Assembly: GCA_025464545.1 (NCBI GenBank) | Contig: JAODMA010000057.1 | Location: 1-5,502 of the forward strand | Reading direction: 5' to 3' | DNA from: Arthrobacter sp. | GTDB lineage: Bacteria > Actinomycetota > Actinomycetes > Actinomycetales > Micrococcaceae | DNA length: 5,502 bases | Part shown: positions 1-5,473 of the stretch, one piece after another | Numbering within the stretch: position 1 is the first letter of the stretch | How the letters are laid out: each line of letters starts with the position of its first letter | Position numbers and translations under genes: made by a program | The notes under the pieces: model-generated | Seen by the model: the letters and a program-made list of their open reading frames with translations, nothing else | Databases searched by the model: none | Told to the model about the DNA's origin: nothing

Positions 1-177
1 GGGAACGCTTTCCAGCAGGATGTGCCCGCCGGTCATCAGCCCGATGAGGAGGGACTCCCGGAGCCTGGCCTGCCCCACTACCTTGGCGTCGAAACTGCGG
101 GAGATGGCGGCGAGGGTCTGCTGGGCCCGGGCCAGTTCCGGCGGTTCAATCCGTGCGGCGGCCATGGTCTGAAGCAC
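1..177 (-). CDS. MoxR-family AAA+ ATPase, N-terminal part (cut by window edge)
   Basis: Only the first 59 residues are in the window; the gene continues off the left end. Residues about 33-59 (VVGQ, then a hydrophobic helix, then TGGHILLESVP) match the segment just before the Walker A loop in MoxR-type ATPases, where V-GQ and GGHxLLEGVPGLAKT are conserved. The Walker A lysine itself lies outside the window. Family knowledge: MoxR ATPases are cytoplasmic chaperone-like AAA+ proteins, usually encoded next to DUF58 and von Willebrand A domain proteins, and help assemble or activate membrane or metal-dependent complexes. I chose GTG at 177-175 because AGGGGGA (190-184) lies 6 nt upstream. The in-frame ATG at 165-163 would be 18 nt from that site and has none of its own. 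The family call is confident; which MoxR subfamily it belongs to cannot be told. Confidence 0.88.
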   Translation of the reverse strand, partial: MLQTMAAARIEPPELARAQQTLAAISRSFDAKVVGQARLRESLLIGLMTGGHILLESVP

Positions 178-183
178 TCTAGG

Positions 184-190
184 TCCCCCT
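184..190 (-). promoter_or_regulatory. Shine-Dalgarno site of the MoxR gene
   Basis: AGGGGGA on the minus strand, 6 nt before GTG at 177. It decides the start in favour of GTG over the ATG twelve bases further in. Confidence 0.6.
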
Positions 191-238
191 GCTTGCTGGT
201 CTGGTCCGGTAGTGGCCGGGCGGCTCCCACCACCGGCC

Positions 239-267
239 ATCCTATCCAAGCCCGGGCCGGGGGTTCC
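239..267 (-). promoter_or_regulatory. Candidate promoter for the MoxR gene
   Basis: On the minus strand TAGGAT (244-239) resembles an actinobacterial -10 box (TANNNT). With a 17-bp spacer the -35 position holds GGAACC (267-262), which is unlike the housekeeping TTGACA but like the GGAAC core of many ECF-sigma promoters. No matching ECF -10 (GTT) is clear. The leader would contain a 7-bp inverted repeat, TGGCCGG (213-219) with CCGGCCA (233-239). This is read by eye and is weak. Confidence 0.2.
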
Positions 268-271
268 GGCA

Positions 272-289
272 ATGGGGAGCCCTCCCCAT
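272..289. promoter_or_regulatory. 18-bp palindrome, possible operator of the small gene at 318
   Basis: ATGGGGAGCCCTCCCCAT has two perfect 8-bp arms around a 2-bp centre. Its right arm covers the expected -35 position (283-288) of the putative leaderless promoter of the following gene. That is a typical place for a dimeric repressor to bind. It could instead form an RNA hairpin if transcribed, but it is not followed by a T run in either direction. Confidence 0.35.
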
Positions 290-305
290 CGCGCCGCTGC
301 GGGTC

Positions 306-311
306 TATCCT
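306..311 (+). promoter_or_regulatory. Candidate -10 box for a leaderless transcript
   Basis: TATCCT fits the actinobacterial TANNNT -10 pattern and ends 6 nt before the ATG at 318. Transcription would therefore begin on or next to the A of the start codon. The absence of any purine-rich Shine-Dalgarno sequence before 318 agrees with this. The -35 region (TCCCCA) is poor. Confidence 0.4.
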
Positions 312-317
312 TTTGCC

Positions 318-515
318 ATGATCCAGCTTCCAGCCAGCTACCAGGAGTATCTCGCCGGCAAGAGTGAGAGTTTCATCAACGCGGTCCGGCCCGTTCTGAT
401 GCAGTCCGCCGCGGACAAGTCACACGGCGTCCGGGTGGTGTTCCATCCTCACGACCACCAGGCGCACCTGGATGACACCATCCCGTTCGGCACCATCCTG
501 GAAGACATCGACTGA
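318..515 (+). CDS. Small conserved-looking protein of unknown function, 65 aa
   Basis: I do not recognise this protein. It is supported as a real gene by strongly G/C-ending codons throughout, by a start at a promoter-like box, and by ending 10 nt before the convergent ROK gene without overlap. It has no signal peptide, membrane segment or cysteine. The N-terminal half looks helical (YQEYLAGKSESFINAVRPVL). The C-terminal half has a strand (GVRVVF) followed by a histidine-rich stretch, HPHDHQAH, at residues 43-50, and an acidic tail ending EDID. The histidine/aspartate cluster could bind a metal, but no known motif is matched. There is no Shine-Dalgarno sequence, so initiation is probably leaderless. 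The divergent MoxR gene shares the upstream region, and nothing in the context assigns a role. Confidence 0.6.
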   Translation: MIQLPASYQEYLAGKSESFINAVRPVLMQSAADKSHGVRVVFHPHDHQAHLDDTIPFGTILEDID

Positions 516-525
516 GGCGTCGCGG

Positions 526-1779
526 CTACCCCTCCAGCAGGAGGCGCTGGGACCGCGGAGCGAGGGTGTGCTCGAGAACCAGGCAGGCGGCGCCGACTGC
601 ACCGACGTCTTCGCCGACTCCGGTCCCGACCACCTCCACTGCGTGGATCTTTCGGGTGTCGCTGGCACCCTCGACAAGTCCGGGAATGATGGCCAGATAG
701 GACTCGGAGAGGCAGGTCCAGAACGGGCCGCCGAAGACGACCCGATCCACGTCCAGGGTGTTGGTGATCACCGAAACAGCCCGGGCGATGAGCACGGCGG
801 AATTCTCGATGATTTCCATGGCCTTGGCGTTCCCGGCCTCGGCGGCGGCGCAGAGTTCGGCAAAGCTCTCCTGGACCGCAGGGGCACCTTTGTCCTGCCG
901 CGAGCCATCCAGTATTCCAGCGGCTTCGGCCTGGGCCACCAGCACCTGCGGGATGCAGGAGGACTTCACGCAGCCCCGCTTGCCGCAATCACAGGGCGGG
1001 CCGTCGGGGTCCACGATGATATGTCCGATCTCGCCGGCGTTCCCGGAGGTGCCGCGCACCACTTCGTCGTTGAGGACGATGCCGCAGCCGATACCCGTCC
1101 CCATGTACATGAACACGAAGCTCCCGGCACCGCTCGGGCCGCCCGCCCAGGTTTCAGCGACGGCGGCACTGGTCACGTCCTTGTCCACCAACGTGGACAG
1201 GCCCGTGGCCTCGGCCAGGGCATCCCGCAGCGGGACCCGGTGCCAGCCAAGCATGAGCGGCGGGTCAACGACCGTGCCTTCCTCGAGGTCGATCGGTCCC
1301 GGCGATGCCACGCCGAGGCCGGCAATCTTGGCACGGTCCACGCCCGAGTCTTCGATCAGCCGTTGGATCTCGGCGGCAATGGTGTTGATGACGGCTCCGG
1401 GATCGGATCCCGAGGGCGTGGTGACCCGGGAGTGTCGGACCACGGCCCCCACCAGGTCCAGCAGCACGAACGTCAGCACGGCAGGATCCAGGTGGACGCC
1501 CACAGCGTACATGCCGGCGGGATTGAGCCGGAGCATGGTCCGTGGCTTGCCCGGTCCGGTGCCCTCTTTCCCGGCTTCGACGATCAGGCTCTGGTCCAAC
1601 AGCCGGCGGGAAATGTTGGAGATTGTCTGCGGGGACAGCCCGACAATCTGAGCCAGCTCCACACGGCTCAGACCCCCGGGCGTGCGGCGGATGGCGTCGA
1701 GGATGACGGTGAGGTTGAAGTCGCCCATGCGGGGCAGGTTGGTTCCGCGCCTTGGCGATGGCTGGCGGATCTCAGTCAC
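526..1779 (-). CDS. ROK-family transcriptional regulator (NagC/XylR type), 417 aa
   Basis: A cytoplasmic DNA-binding repressor of the ROK (repressor, ORF, kinase) family. Residues about 20-70 form a MarR-like winged helix-turn-helix (LSRVELAQIVGLSPQTISN, then a second helix and the GTGPGKPR wing at 73-80). Residues about 90-417 are the sugar-kinase-like ROK domain. Visible in it are GLGVASPGPID (154-164), VDKDV with the family aspartate D201, GTGIGCGIV (227-235), and the zinc signature GEIGH (249-253) with CDCGKRGC (C263, C265, C270). The first phosphate-binding loop, normally DxGGTxxR, reads HLDPAVLTF and is degenerate, so the protein should sense a ligand rather than phosphorylate sugar. 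Start: GTG at 1779 has AGGGGA 4 nt upstream. A TTG at 1821 is in frame but has no ribosome site and lies across operator-like palindromes. ROK repressors usually control sugar or amino-sugar genes; no such gene is adjacent, so the target and ligand are unknown. Confidence 0.93.
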   Translation of the reverse strand: MTEIRQPSPRRGTNLPRMGDFNLTVILDAIRRTPGGLSRVELAQIVGLSPQTISNISRRLLDQSLIVEAGKEGTGPGKPRTMLRLNPAGMYAVGVHLDPAVLTFVLLDLVGAVVRHSRVTTPSGSDPGAVINTIAAEIQRLIEDSGVDRAKIAGLGVASPGPIDLEEGTVVDPPLMLGWHRVPLRDALAEATGLSTLVDKDVTSAAVAETWAGGPSGAGSFVFMYMGTGIGCGIVLNDEVVRGTSGNAGEIGHIIVDPDGPPCDCGKRGCVKSSCIPQVLVAQAEAAGILDGSRQDKGAPAVQESFAELCAAAEAGNAKAMEIIENSAVLIARAVSVITNTLDVDRVVFGGPFWTCLSESYLAIIPGLVEGASDTRKIHAVEVVGTGVGEDVGAVGAACLVLEHTLAPRSQRLLLEG

Positions 1780-1785
1780 TGATTC

Positions 1786-1801
1786 CCCTAAACGTTTTGG
1801 G
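1786..1801. promoter_or_regulatory. 16-bp imperfect palindrome, likely autoregulatory operator of the ROK gene
   Basis: CCCTAAACGTTTTGGG is symmetric about its central CG except for one T/T pair (1789 and 1798). It overlaps the Shine-Dalgarno sequence of the ROK gene, so a bound dimer would sit across the beginning of the message. The AAACGTTT core with a central CG is typical of dimeric HTH operators (best known from LacI/PurR sites). Binding by this ROK protein itself is an inference from position. Confidence 0.45.
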
Positions 1802-1803
1802 CT

Positions 1804-1831
1804 ACGTACTGCTTCTCTCAAAATCGTACGT
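1804..1831. promoter_or_regulatory. Spaced inverted repeat and possible -10 upstream of the ROK gene
   Basis: ACGTAC (1804-1809) and GTACGT (1826-1831) are inverted copies whose centres are 22 bp apart, about two helical turns, so proteins on both arms would face the same side of the DNA. On the minus strand TACGAT (1828-1823) resembles a -10 box and overlaps the right arm. No good -35 is seen 16-18 bp upstream. Each arm is only 6 bp, so chance is possible. Confidence 0.25.
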
Positions 1832-1865
1832 TACGCGCTGTGGCTCAGCCGACTGACCTGCCGCT

Positions 1866-3026
1866 TCATCCTTTGGCGGCGTTCCGGGTGCTCGCCGTGA
1901 CCGTGAATTTCGGGTTCCTCCCGACCTCCCGGGTGGGGCCCACCAGGCGCTCGAGCGCCGGCCGGTAGTGCAGGTGGCTATTGAACACCGTCCACAGTTC
2001 CCCGCCGGGCGCGAGCACCCGCCCCGCGGCCTCGATCAGCTTGATGCCGGCGCCGGCATGGACGGCGGCGCCGACGTGGAAGGGCGGGTTCAGCAGGATG
2101 AGGTCGGCGCTTGCGCTTGGCAGCGACTCCATGGCGTCGTCCTGGAGGGCCACGATCTGCTGCCCGAGACCGTTGGCGTCGGCGGTGGCCCGGGCGGACG
2201 CGGCGGCCGCAGCGGACTGGTCCGTGGCGGTGACCCGGGAGCCGGGGTGGGCCCGTGCGTACATGGCCGCCAGGATTCCCGTGCCGCAGCCAAGATCAAC
2301 GGCGTGGTCCGCGGCCGGCAGCTGCGGCAGGAAGTCCAGCAGGAACCGGGTGCCGATGTCCAGCCCTGTGCCGGCAAAGGCGGCGCCGTGGGCGCACACC
2401 ATCAGCCCGAGTTCCGCGTTGTCCTCGCTGACCGGGAAGGGCGGCGCGGCCGGAACCGGCTTCGGGCTGCTGGCGAGCAGGATGCGTGATTTCTGCCGGC
2501 CGAGCTGGGGCTGGACGTTGCCGAAATAGCGCTCGAGGACCGCGTTCATGCCCAGGCTCATGTGCTTGACCCGGCCCCCCGCCAGCAGCACGACGTCGGG
2601 CGCGGCGTACCGGGCCACGGCGTCGGCGATTTCCTCCAGCTCGGCCAGGGACTTGGGCAGCTGCAAAAGCACGACGGCCGCCCCCTCCAGGAGGGCCGGT
2701 CCGAGCGGGAACTGGTCGAAGCCGGCCTGAATGCCCAGAGCTTCGGCGTTGTTGCGCAGCGCCCGTTCGCCGGTGACGAGGTCCTGGTGGACGCGGACCG
2801 GGCTGGCGCCGGCTGACGTGGCGGCGGCATCCAGGGCCAGCGCCCCGAGGGTCAGCGCGCCGTAGCGGTCCCCGACCACGGAAAGCCGGGTGCCGGGCTT
2901 CAGCAGTCCGGCCGCGGTTTCCAGCAGGAGCCGGTCCGTGGCGTCCCAGGCCTGGAGGTTGGCCGCCTCGACGTCCGGAAACCTCCGCAACCGGGAAAGG
3001 AGCGATTCGAGATTGTTGTCCGTCAC
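1866..3026 (-). CDS. RlmG/RsmC-type ribosomal RNA guanine-N2 methyltransferase, 386 aa
   Basis: A class I SAM-dependent methyltransferase built as two halves. Residues about 1-190 form a degenerate methyltransferase-like domain without a SAM loop, containing ERALRNNAEALG. Residues about 205-386 form the catalytic domain, with motif I VDLGCGTGILA (243-253), acidic D269 after strand 2 and the catalytic NPPFH (313-317). This arrangement and NPPFH are the hallmarks of RsmC (16S G1207) and RlmG (23S G1835). The C-terminal ELWTVFNSHLHYRPALERL resembles E. coli RlmG (GELYIVANRHLDY) more than RsmC, and the length is close to RlmG's 378, so RlmG is the better guess; the exact target guanine is not provable here. 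It starts with GTG, preceded by AAGGCGG about 10 nt upstream. The gene lies 23 nt after the oxidoreductase and probably shares its transcript. The next gene, ROK, has its own upstream region. Confidence 0.88.
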   Translation of the reverse strand: MTDNNLESLLSRLRRFPDVEAANLQAWDATDRLLLETAAGLLKPGTRLSVVGDRYGALTLGALALDAAATSAGASPVRVHQDLVTGERALRNNAEALGIQAGFDQFPLGPALLEGAAVVLLQLPKSLAELEEIADAVARYAAPDVVLLAGGRVKHMSLGMNAVLERYFGNVQPQLGRQKSRILLASSPKPVPAAPPFPVSEDNAELGLMVCAHGAAFAGTGLDIGTRFLLDFLPQLPAADHAVDLGCGTGILAAMYARAHPGSRVTATDQSAAAAASARATADANGLGQQIVALQDDAMESLPSASADLILLNPPFHVGAAVHAGAGIKLIEAAGRVLAPGGELWTVFNSHLHYRPALERLVGPTREVGRNPKFTVTASTRNAAKG

Positions 3027-3049
3027 GCGCGTGCTGCCGCCTTGTCTGT

Positions 3050-4231
3050 TCAGGCCCGTATCGTCTGTTCGGGCCCCGGTCTTGAGGGGCCCGGTGGTTC
3101 AGGGCCTGTATCCAACTTATCCTGCTCCGCGAGCATTTTGAGGATCCCCGTCACGGCGGCCCGGCCGGCCCGGTTGGCCCCGATGGTGGACGAGGAGGGG
3201 CCGTAGCCGATCAGGTGCACCCGCGGCTCGGCGGCCACCCGGGTGCCGTCCATCGCGATCCCGCCGCCGGGACCCCGCAGGTGCAACGGGGCAAGGTGGT
3301 CGAGTTCGGCCCGGAATCCGGTGGCCCAGAGAATCACATCGGCGGCGAGGAACCCGCCGTCGGCCAGCCGGACACCCCCGGGTTCGATCGACGTGAACAT
3401 GGGGTGCCGGTCCAGCACGCCGCGCGCTGCCGCAGCCCGGAGGGCGGGCGTCCGGATCAGCCCGGTCACCGAGACGACACTCTGGGGCGGCAGGCCCTGG
3501 CGGACGCGCTCCTCGACGAGCGCAACGGCGTCGTGTCCGGCCTGCCGGTCGAACCCGGCATCCCGCCACACCGGCTCGCGGCGCGTGAACCAGGTGGTGC
3601 TGGTCAGCTGCGAGATCTCGTCCAGCAGGCCGACGGCGGAGATCCCTCCGCCCACCACGATCACGTGCCGGCCGCGGAACTCCTCGGCCGAGACGTAGTC
3701 GGCGACATGCAGCTGACGCCCACGGAAGCTGGCGCGGCCCGGGTAGATGGGCCAGAAGGGCCGCGTCCAGGTGCCGGTGGCGTTGATCAGCGCCCGGGCG
3801 GACCAGCCGCCCCGGGAGGTGGAGATCCGGAGCCGGCCGTCGGGGCGGTCGTCCTCCCGGCGGACCGACTGCACCTTGACCGGTCGCAGGACGGCCAGTC
3901 CGAGCGTCGCCTCATAGCCGCCGAAATAGCGGGTAAGGAAGCTTGAGCTTGGCTCCTCCGGGTCGACTGAGGGCTGCGGGATGCCGGGCAGGTCGCTGAT
4001 GCCGTTCACGGTCCCCATGCGCAGGCTCCGCCAGCGGTGGCGCCACGCACCGCCGGGGCCGTCTTCGGCGTCGAGCAACAGGTAGGTCCGCGTCGGCGCT
4101 CCTGGTTCCGCCGCGGCGCCGGTTCCCGCCGGCACGAAGCCGCGGCGCTGCAGGTGGTAGGCGGCCGACAGTCCGGCCTGACCCGCGCCGATCACGACGA
4201 CGTCGACAGGCAGGGGTTGGTCAGCGCTGAT
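3050..4231 (-). CDS. FAD/NAD(P)-dependent oxidoreductase, flavin-containing monooxygenase-like
   Basis: A two-dinucleotide-fold flavoprotein of about 393 aa. Numbering from the proposed ATC start: FAD-binding GAGQAG at 15-20, GGAWRHRWRSLRM at about 60-72 (the GGxWxxRWxSLR feature of FMO-like enzymes), FRGRQLHVADY at 169-179 (fits FxGxxxHxxxY/F, the FMO fingerprint), NADPH-binding GGGISA at 194-199, and ATGF at 303-306. The last ~30 residues are proline-rich and look dispensable. It would use NADPH and O2 to oxygenate a nitrogen, sulfur or carbonyl substrate; the substrate is unknown. Start choice: the first standard codon, GTG at 4195, would delete the hydrophobic beta-1 strand (VDVVVIGAG) of the FAD fold and has no ribosome site. 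Twelve codons upstream, ATC at 4231-4229 lies 6 nt after a strong GGGGGAG, and the in-frame stop TAG at 4249 excludes anything further. The gene follows the yjdM remnant by 15 nt. Family call is sure; start is inferred. Confidence 0.87.
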   Translation of the reverse strand: MSADQPLPVDVVVIGAGQAGLSAAYHLQRRGFVPAGTGAAAEPGAPTRTYLLLDAEDGPGGAWRHRWRSLRMGTVNGISDLPGIPQPSVDPEEPSSSFLTRYFGGYEATLGLAVLRPVKVQSVRREDDRPDGRLRISTSRGGWSARALINATGTWTRPFWPIYPGRASFRGRQLHVADYVSAEEFRGRHVIVVGGGISAVGLLDEISQLTSTTWFTRREPVWRDAGFDRQAGHDAVALVEERVRQGLPPQSVVSVTGLIRTPALRAAAARGVLDRHPMFTSIEPGGVRLADGGFLAADVILWATGFRAELDHLAPLHLRGPGGGIAMDGTRVAAEPRVHLIGYGPSSSTIGANRAGRAAVTGILKMLAEQDKLDTGPEPPGPSRPGPEQTIRA

Positions 4232-4237
4232 GGCCTG

Positions 4238-4244
4238 CTCCCCC
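4238..4244 (-). promoter_or_regulatory. Strong Shine-Dalgarno site before a non-canonical ATC start
   Basis: GGGGGAG on the minus strand is followed by a 6-nt spacer (CAGGCC) and then ATC AGC GCT GAC. The spacing is ideal for initiation at 4231, where homologues would be expected to carry ATG or GTG. CTG at 4213 is the only other plausible weak start before the GTG at 4195. Confidence 0.55.
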
Positions 4245-4246
4245 GC

Positions 4247-4367
4247 CTAAATCTTCTCCACGACGCTGGATTTGAGCTCCATGGGGCCTACGCCGTCCAC
4301 GTAGCGCCCCCTGCTCGTAGGTGTATTTGCTGGAGCACTCGGGGCACGGGGGCAGGGTCTCATTCAC
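4247..4367 (-). pseudogene. yjdM: Remnant of yjdM/phnA (zinc-ribbon protein) with internal deletion and frameshift
   Basis: The first ~22 codons (GTG at 4367) encode NETLPPCPECSSKYTYEQG, which matches the start of YjdM/PhnA proteins (CPxCxSxYTYE, first zinc knuckle). The last codons, 4303-4250, encode YVDGVGPMELKSSVVEKI followed by TAG, which matches the family C-terminus (E. coli ends IDGFGPMKLKSEFVKKN). The two parts abut around 4302-4310 and are in different frames (start-to-junction offset is 64 nt). Intact family members have about 110 residues, so roughly 65-75 codons are missing, including the second CPxC knuckle and most of the C-terminal domain. In its first frame the sequence would run on into the oxidoreductase gene to a TGA near 4222, giving a meaningless tail. 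YjdM, once called PhnA, has no established function and is not a phosphonoacetate hydrolase. The site is 9 nt after the secreted-protein gene. Confidence 0.85.
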
Positions 4368-4376
4368 GTCCCAATA

Positions 4377-5171
4377 TTAGTTTCCCCTGGCGGCCTTAAC
4401 GATCACGTCGTCCGCGTAAGTGTCGCCCATCTGCGTATCGTGTTCGGCGCCCAGTTGAACGGCCGTCAATGATTCTGCGCCCACTCTGACCGCATTGCTG
4501 GCGTAAACGGACTGTTCATTGAACCAAACCTGCACGCTGGTCGCGTTACCGTTTGCCACGACGTGCATTGCCACGTGGTGCCAGCTACTCAGCGCCGCGT
4601 TAGGCACCAGGGTCGTGTAACTGAATGACCCGTTAGGGGCCGTCACGCGCAGCACCACAGCACCGCCGGCATTATCTCGAAACAGGTCCAAAACGCGCTC
4701 GCTGCCGTCGAAGAAGCGGAAGAAGGGGACGTTGTTTCCAGCCACCCCGGCTTTGGTGATATTGAACCAACCGTCTGCATAGACCTCGCTGGTTTTGCCG
4801 GGCAGGGCCGCTTGCATGTACGCAATGGAATTGTTGGCCGTCGTCGCGTGCAGGAAAGCGGCGCAGGCTCCGGAGTGGGAAGACGCTGAAGCGACCTCCA
4901 CGGAACCGTTGCCCTGCGTGGTGACTTTGAATCCTTTGAGCGTCCCGGATTCGAAATTCGACGCCGCGACGACTTTGCCGGGGAACGGGTTTGTCGGCGT
5001 TGCAGTAGAGCGGTCGCAGGTCACGGCCGAGGCAGCCGGTGCAAAACCGACTATCATCGGGCCGGTCAGCGCCAGGGCGATCGTGACAGCACGGATCAGT
5101 CGAAACAACCGCCATTTTGGACTTAAGTCGAGGGCTGCCGTCGCTCGGAGGGAACTATTTTGATCGCGCAT
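4377..5171 (-). CDS. Secreted LamG/concanavalin A-like jelly-roll protein, 264 aa
   Basis: Residues 1-49 form a long signal peptide: a charged region with several arginines (R21, R24, R27), a hydrophobic core from about A28 to G42, and an ASA cleavage site after A49. There is no lipobox, so the product should be freely exported by Sec. The mature ~215 residues look like one beta-sandwich of the LamG/concanavalin type: SNFESGTLKGF (71-81), EVYADGWFNI (129-138), WHHVAMHV (197-204), VQVWFNE (213-219) and a closing YADDVIVKA (252-260). C52 and C103 could form a disulfide. No catalytic residues of a known glycosidase or lyase are recognisable, so glycan or matrix binding is the best guess. ATG at 5171 follows AGGGG (5 nt spacing). 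GC is much lower than the neighbours (33 of 60 bases at 4501-4560), suggesting recent transfer. The stop lies 9 nt before the yjdM remnant, and no terminator separates them. Confidence 0.82.
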   Translation of the reverse strand: MRDQNSSLRATAALDLSPKWRLFRLIRAVTIALALTGPMIVGFAPAASAVTCDRSTATPTNPFPGKVVAASNFESGTLKGFKVTTQGNGSVEVASASSHSGACAAFLHATTANNSIAYMQAALPGKTSEVYADGWFNITKAGVAGNNVPFFRFFDGSERVLDLFRDNAGGAVVLRVTAPNGSFSYTTLVPNAALSSWHHVAMHVVANGNATSVQVWFNEQSVYASNAVRVGAESLTAVQLGAEHDTQMGDTYADDVIVKAARGN

Positions 5172-5180
5172 ACCGACCCC

Positions 5181-5222
5181 TGCTTCCGACCCCAGTTCTT
5201 CTGCTTCCGACCCCAGTTCTTC
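5181..5222. repeat. 21-bp perfect tandem duplication upstream of the secreted-protein gene
   Basis: Two identical 21-bp units, 5181-5201 and 5202-5222, each starting TGCTTCCGACCCC and ending AGTTCTTC on the plus strand. A partial third copy, CCGACCCC at 5173-5180, abuts them and, read on the minus strand, supplies the GGGG Shine-Dalgarno sequence of the gene starting at 5171. On the minus strand the block therefore holds three GGGGTCGG motifs in a row. I found no other copy in the window. Confidence 0.9.
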
Positions 5223-5368
5223 CTGGGCCTGATCCTAGTGGTCAGAGCAATGACATGCACGAGTAACCGCTACCTGTATTCGCCTCGGGAGCACTCGAAG
5301 TTGCCGGGCTCCACCTACCCCCTCTACTCGGAGGAGGATCGGGTGCAGTGCGACCCGTTTAAACAAAC
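5223..5368. other. 146-bp stretch between repeat and terminator, no gene recognised
   Basis: It should contain the promoter of the secreted-protein gene. On the minus strand TAGGAT (5237-5232) fits the TANNNT -10 pattern, but no acceptable -35 lies 16-19 bp upstream. On the plus strand a frame from ATG at 5250 stays open through the terminator and the tRNA to the window end, which marks it as spurious. No transposon end, attachment-site duplication or regulatory RNA could be recognised. Confidence 0.4.
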
Positions 5369-5395
5369 GAGGTCCCGCGCAGTGAGCGGGACCTC
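5358..5395 (-). terminator. Intrinsic terminator of tRNA-Ala
   Basis: A perfect 10-bp stem, GAGGTCCCGC (5369-5378) with GCGGGACCTC (5386-5395), and a 7-nt loop. On the minus strand it is followed by GTTTGTTTAAA, a T-rich tail. On the plus strand no T run follows, so it works leftwards. The stem begins 5 nt after the last tRNA base and should isolate the tRNA from the secreted-protein gene. Confidence 0.9.
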
Positions 5396-5400
5396 TTCGG

Positions 5401-5473
5401 TGGAGCTGAGGGGACTCGAACCCCTGACCCCCTGCATGCCATGCAGGTGCGCTACCAGCTGCGCCACAGCCCC
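5401..5473 (-). tRNA. tRNA-Ala, anticodon GGC
   Basis: Read on the minus strand, a 73-nt cloverleaf fits well. The acceptor arm GGGGCTG (5473-5467) pairs with CAGCTCC with one G-U pair. The anticodon stem CCTGC/GCAGG closes a 7-base loop ATGGCAT, giving anticodon GGC (5440-5438) for alanine codons GCC/GCU. The T arm contains GGTTCGAGTCC, and the discriminator base is A (5401). The 3' CCA is not encoded: A73 is followed by CCG. The 29 bases upstream within the window show no clear promoter. Confidence 0.97.

Noticed and set aside
472..1782. Long plus-strand open frame antisense to the ROK gene
   Set aside because: It runs opposite a gene with clear domain motifs, has no family-like sequence, and is the usual mirror frame of GC-rich coding DNA. 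The same applies to the long plus-strand frames at 758-1651, 1968-2529 and 3215-3946.
1841..1865. Terminator after the methyltransferase gene
   Set aside because: Only a 4-bp stem (GGCT/AGCC at 1843-1850 or so) without a T run; too weak to call.
4222..4367. The yjdM remnant as an intact short protein in its first frame
   Set aside because: After residue ~22 the frame gives an arginine-rich sequence with no family resemblance and overlaps the start of the oxidoreductase gene, while the true C-terminus is readable in another frame.
5173..5222. CRISPR array or transposon inverted-repeat end
   Set aside because: The 21-bp units are directly adjacent without spacers, so this is not CRISPR. No transposase and no matching inverted copy elsewhere in the window support an insertion sequence.
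5401..5425. Phage/island attachment site at the tRNA-Ala 3' end
   Set aside because: I looked for a second copy of the tRNA 3' segment near the yjdM remnant and elsewhere in the window and found none. No integrase is present either.
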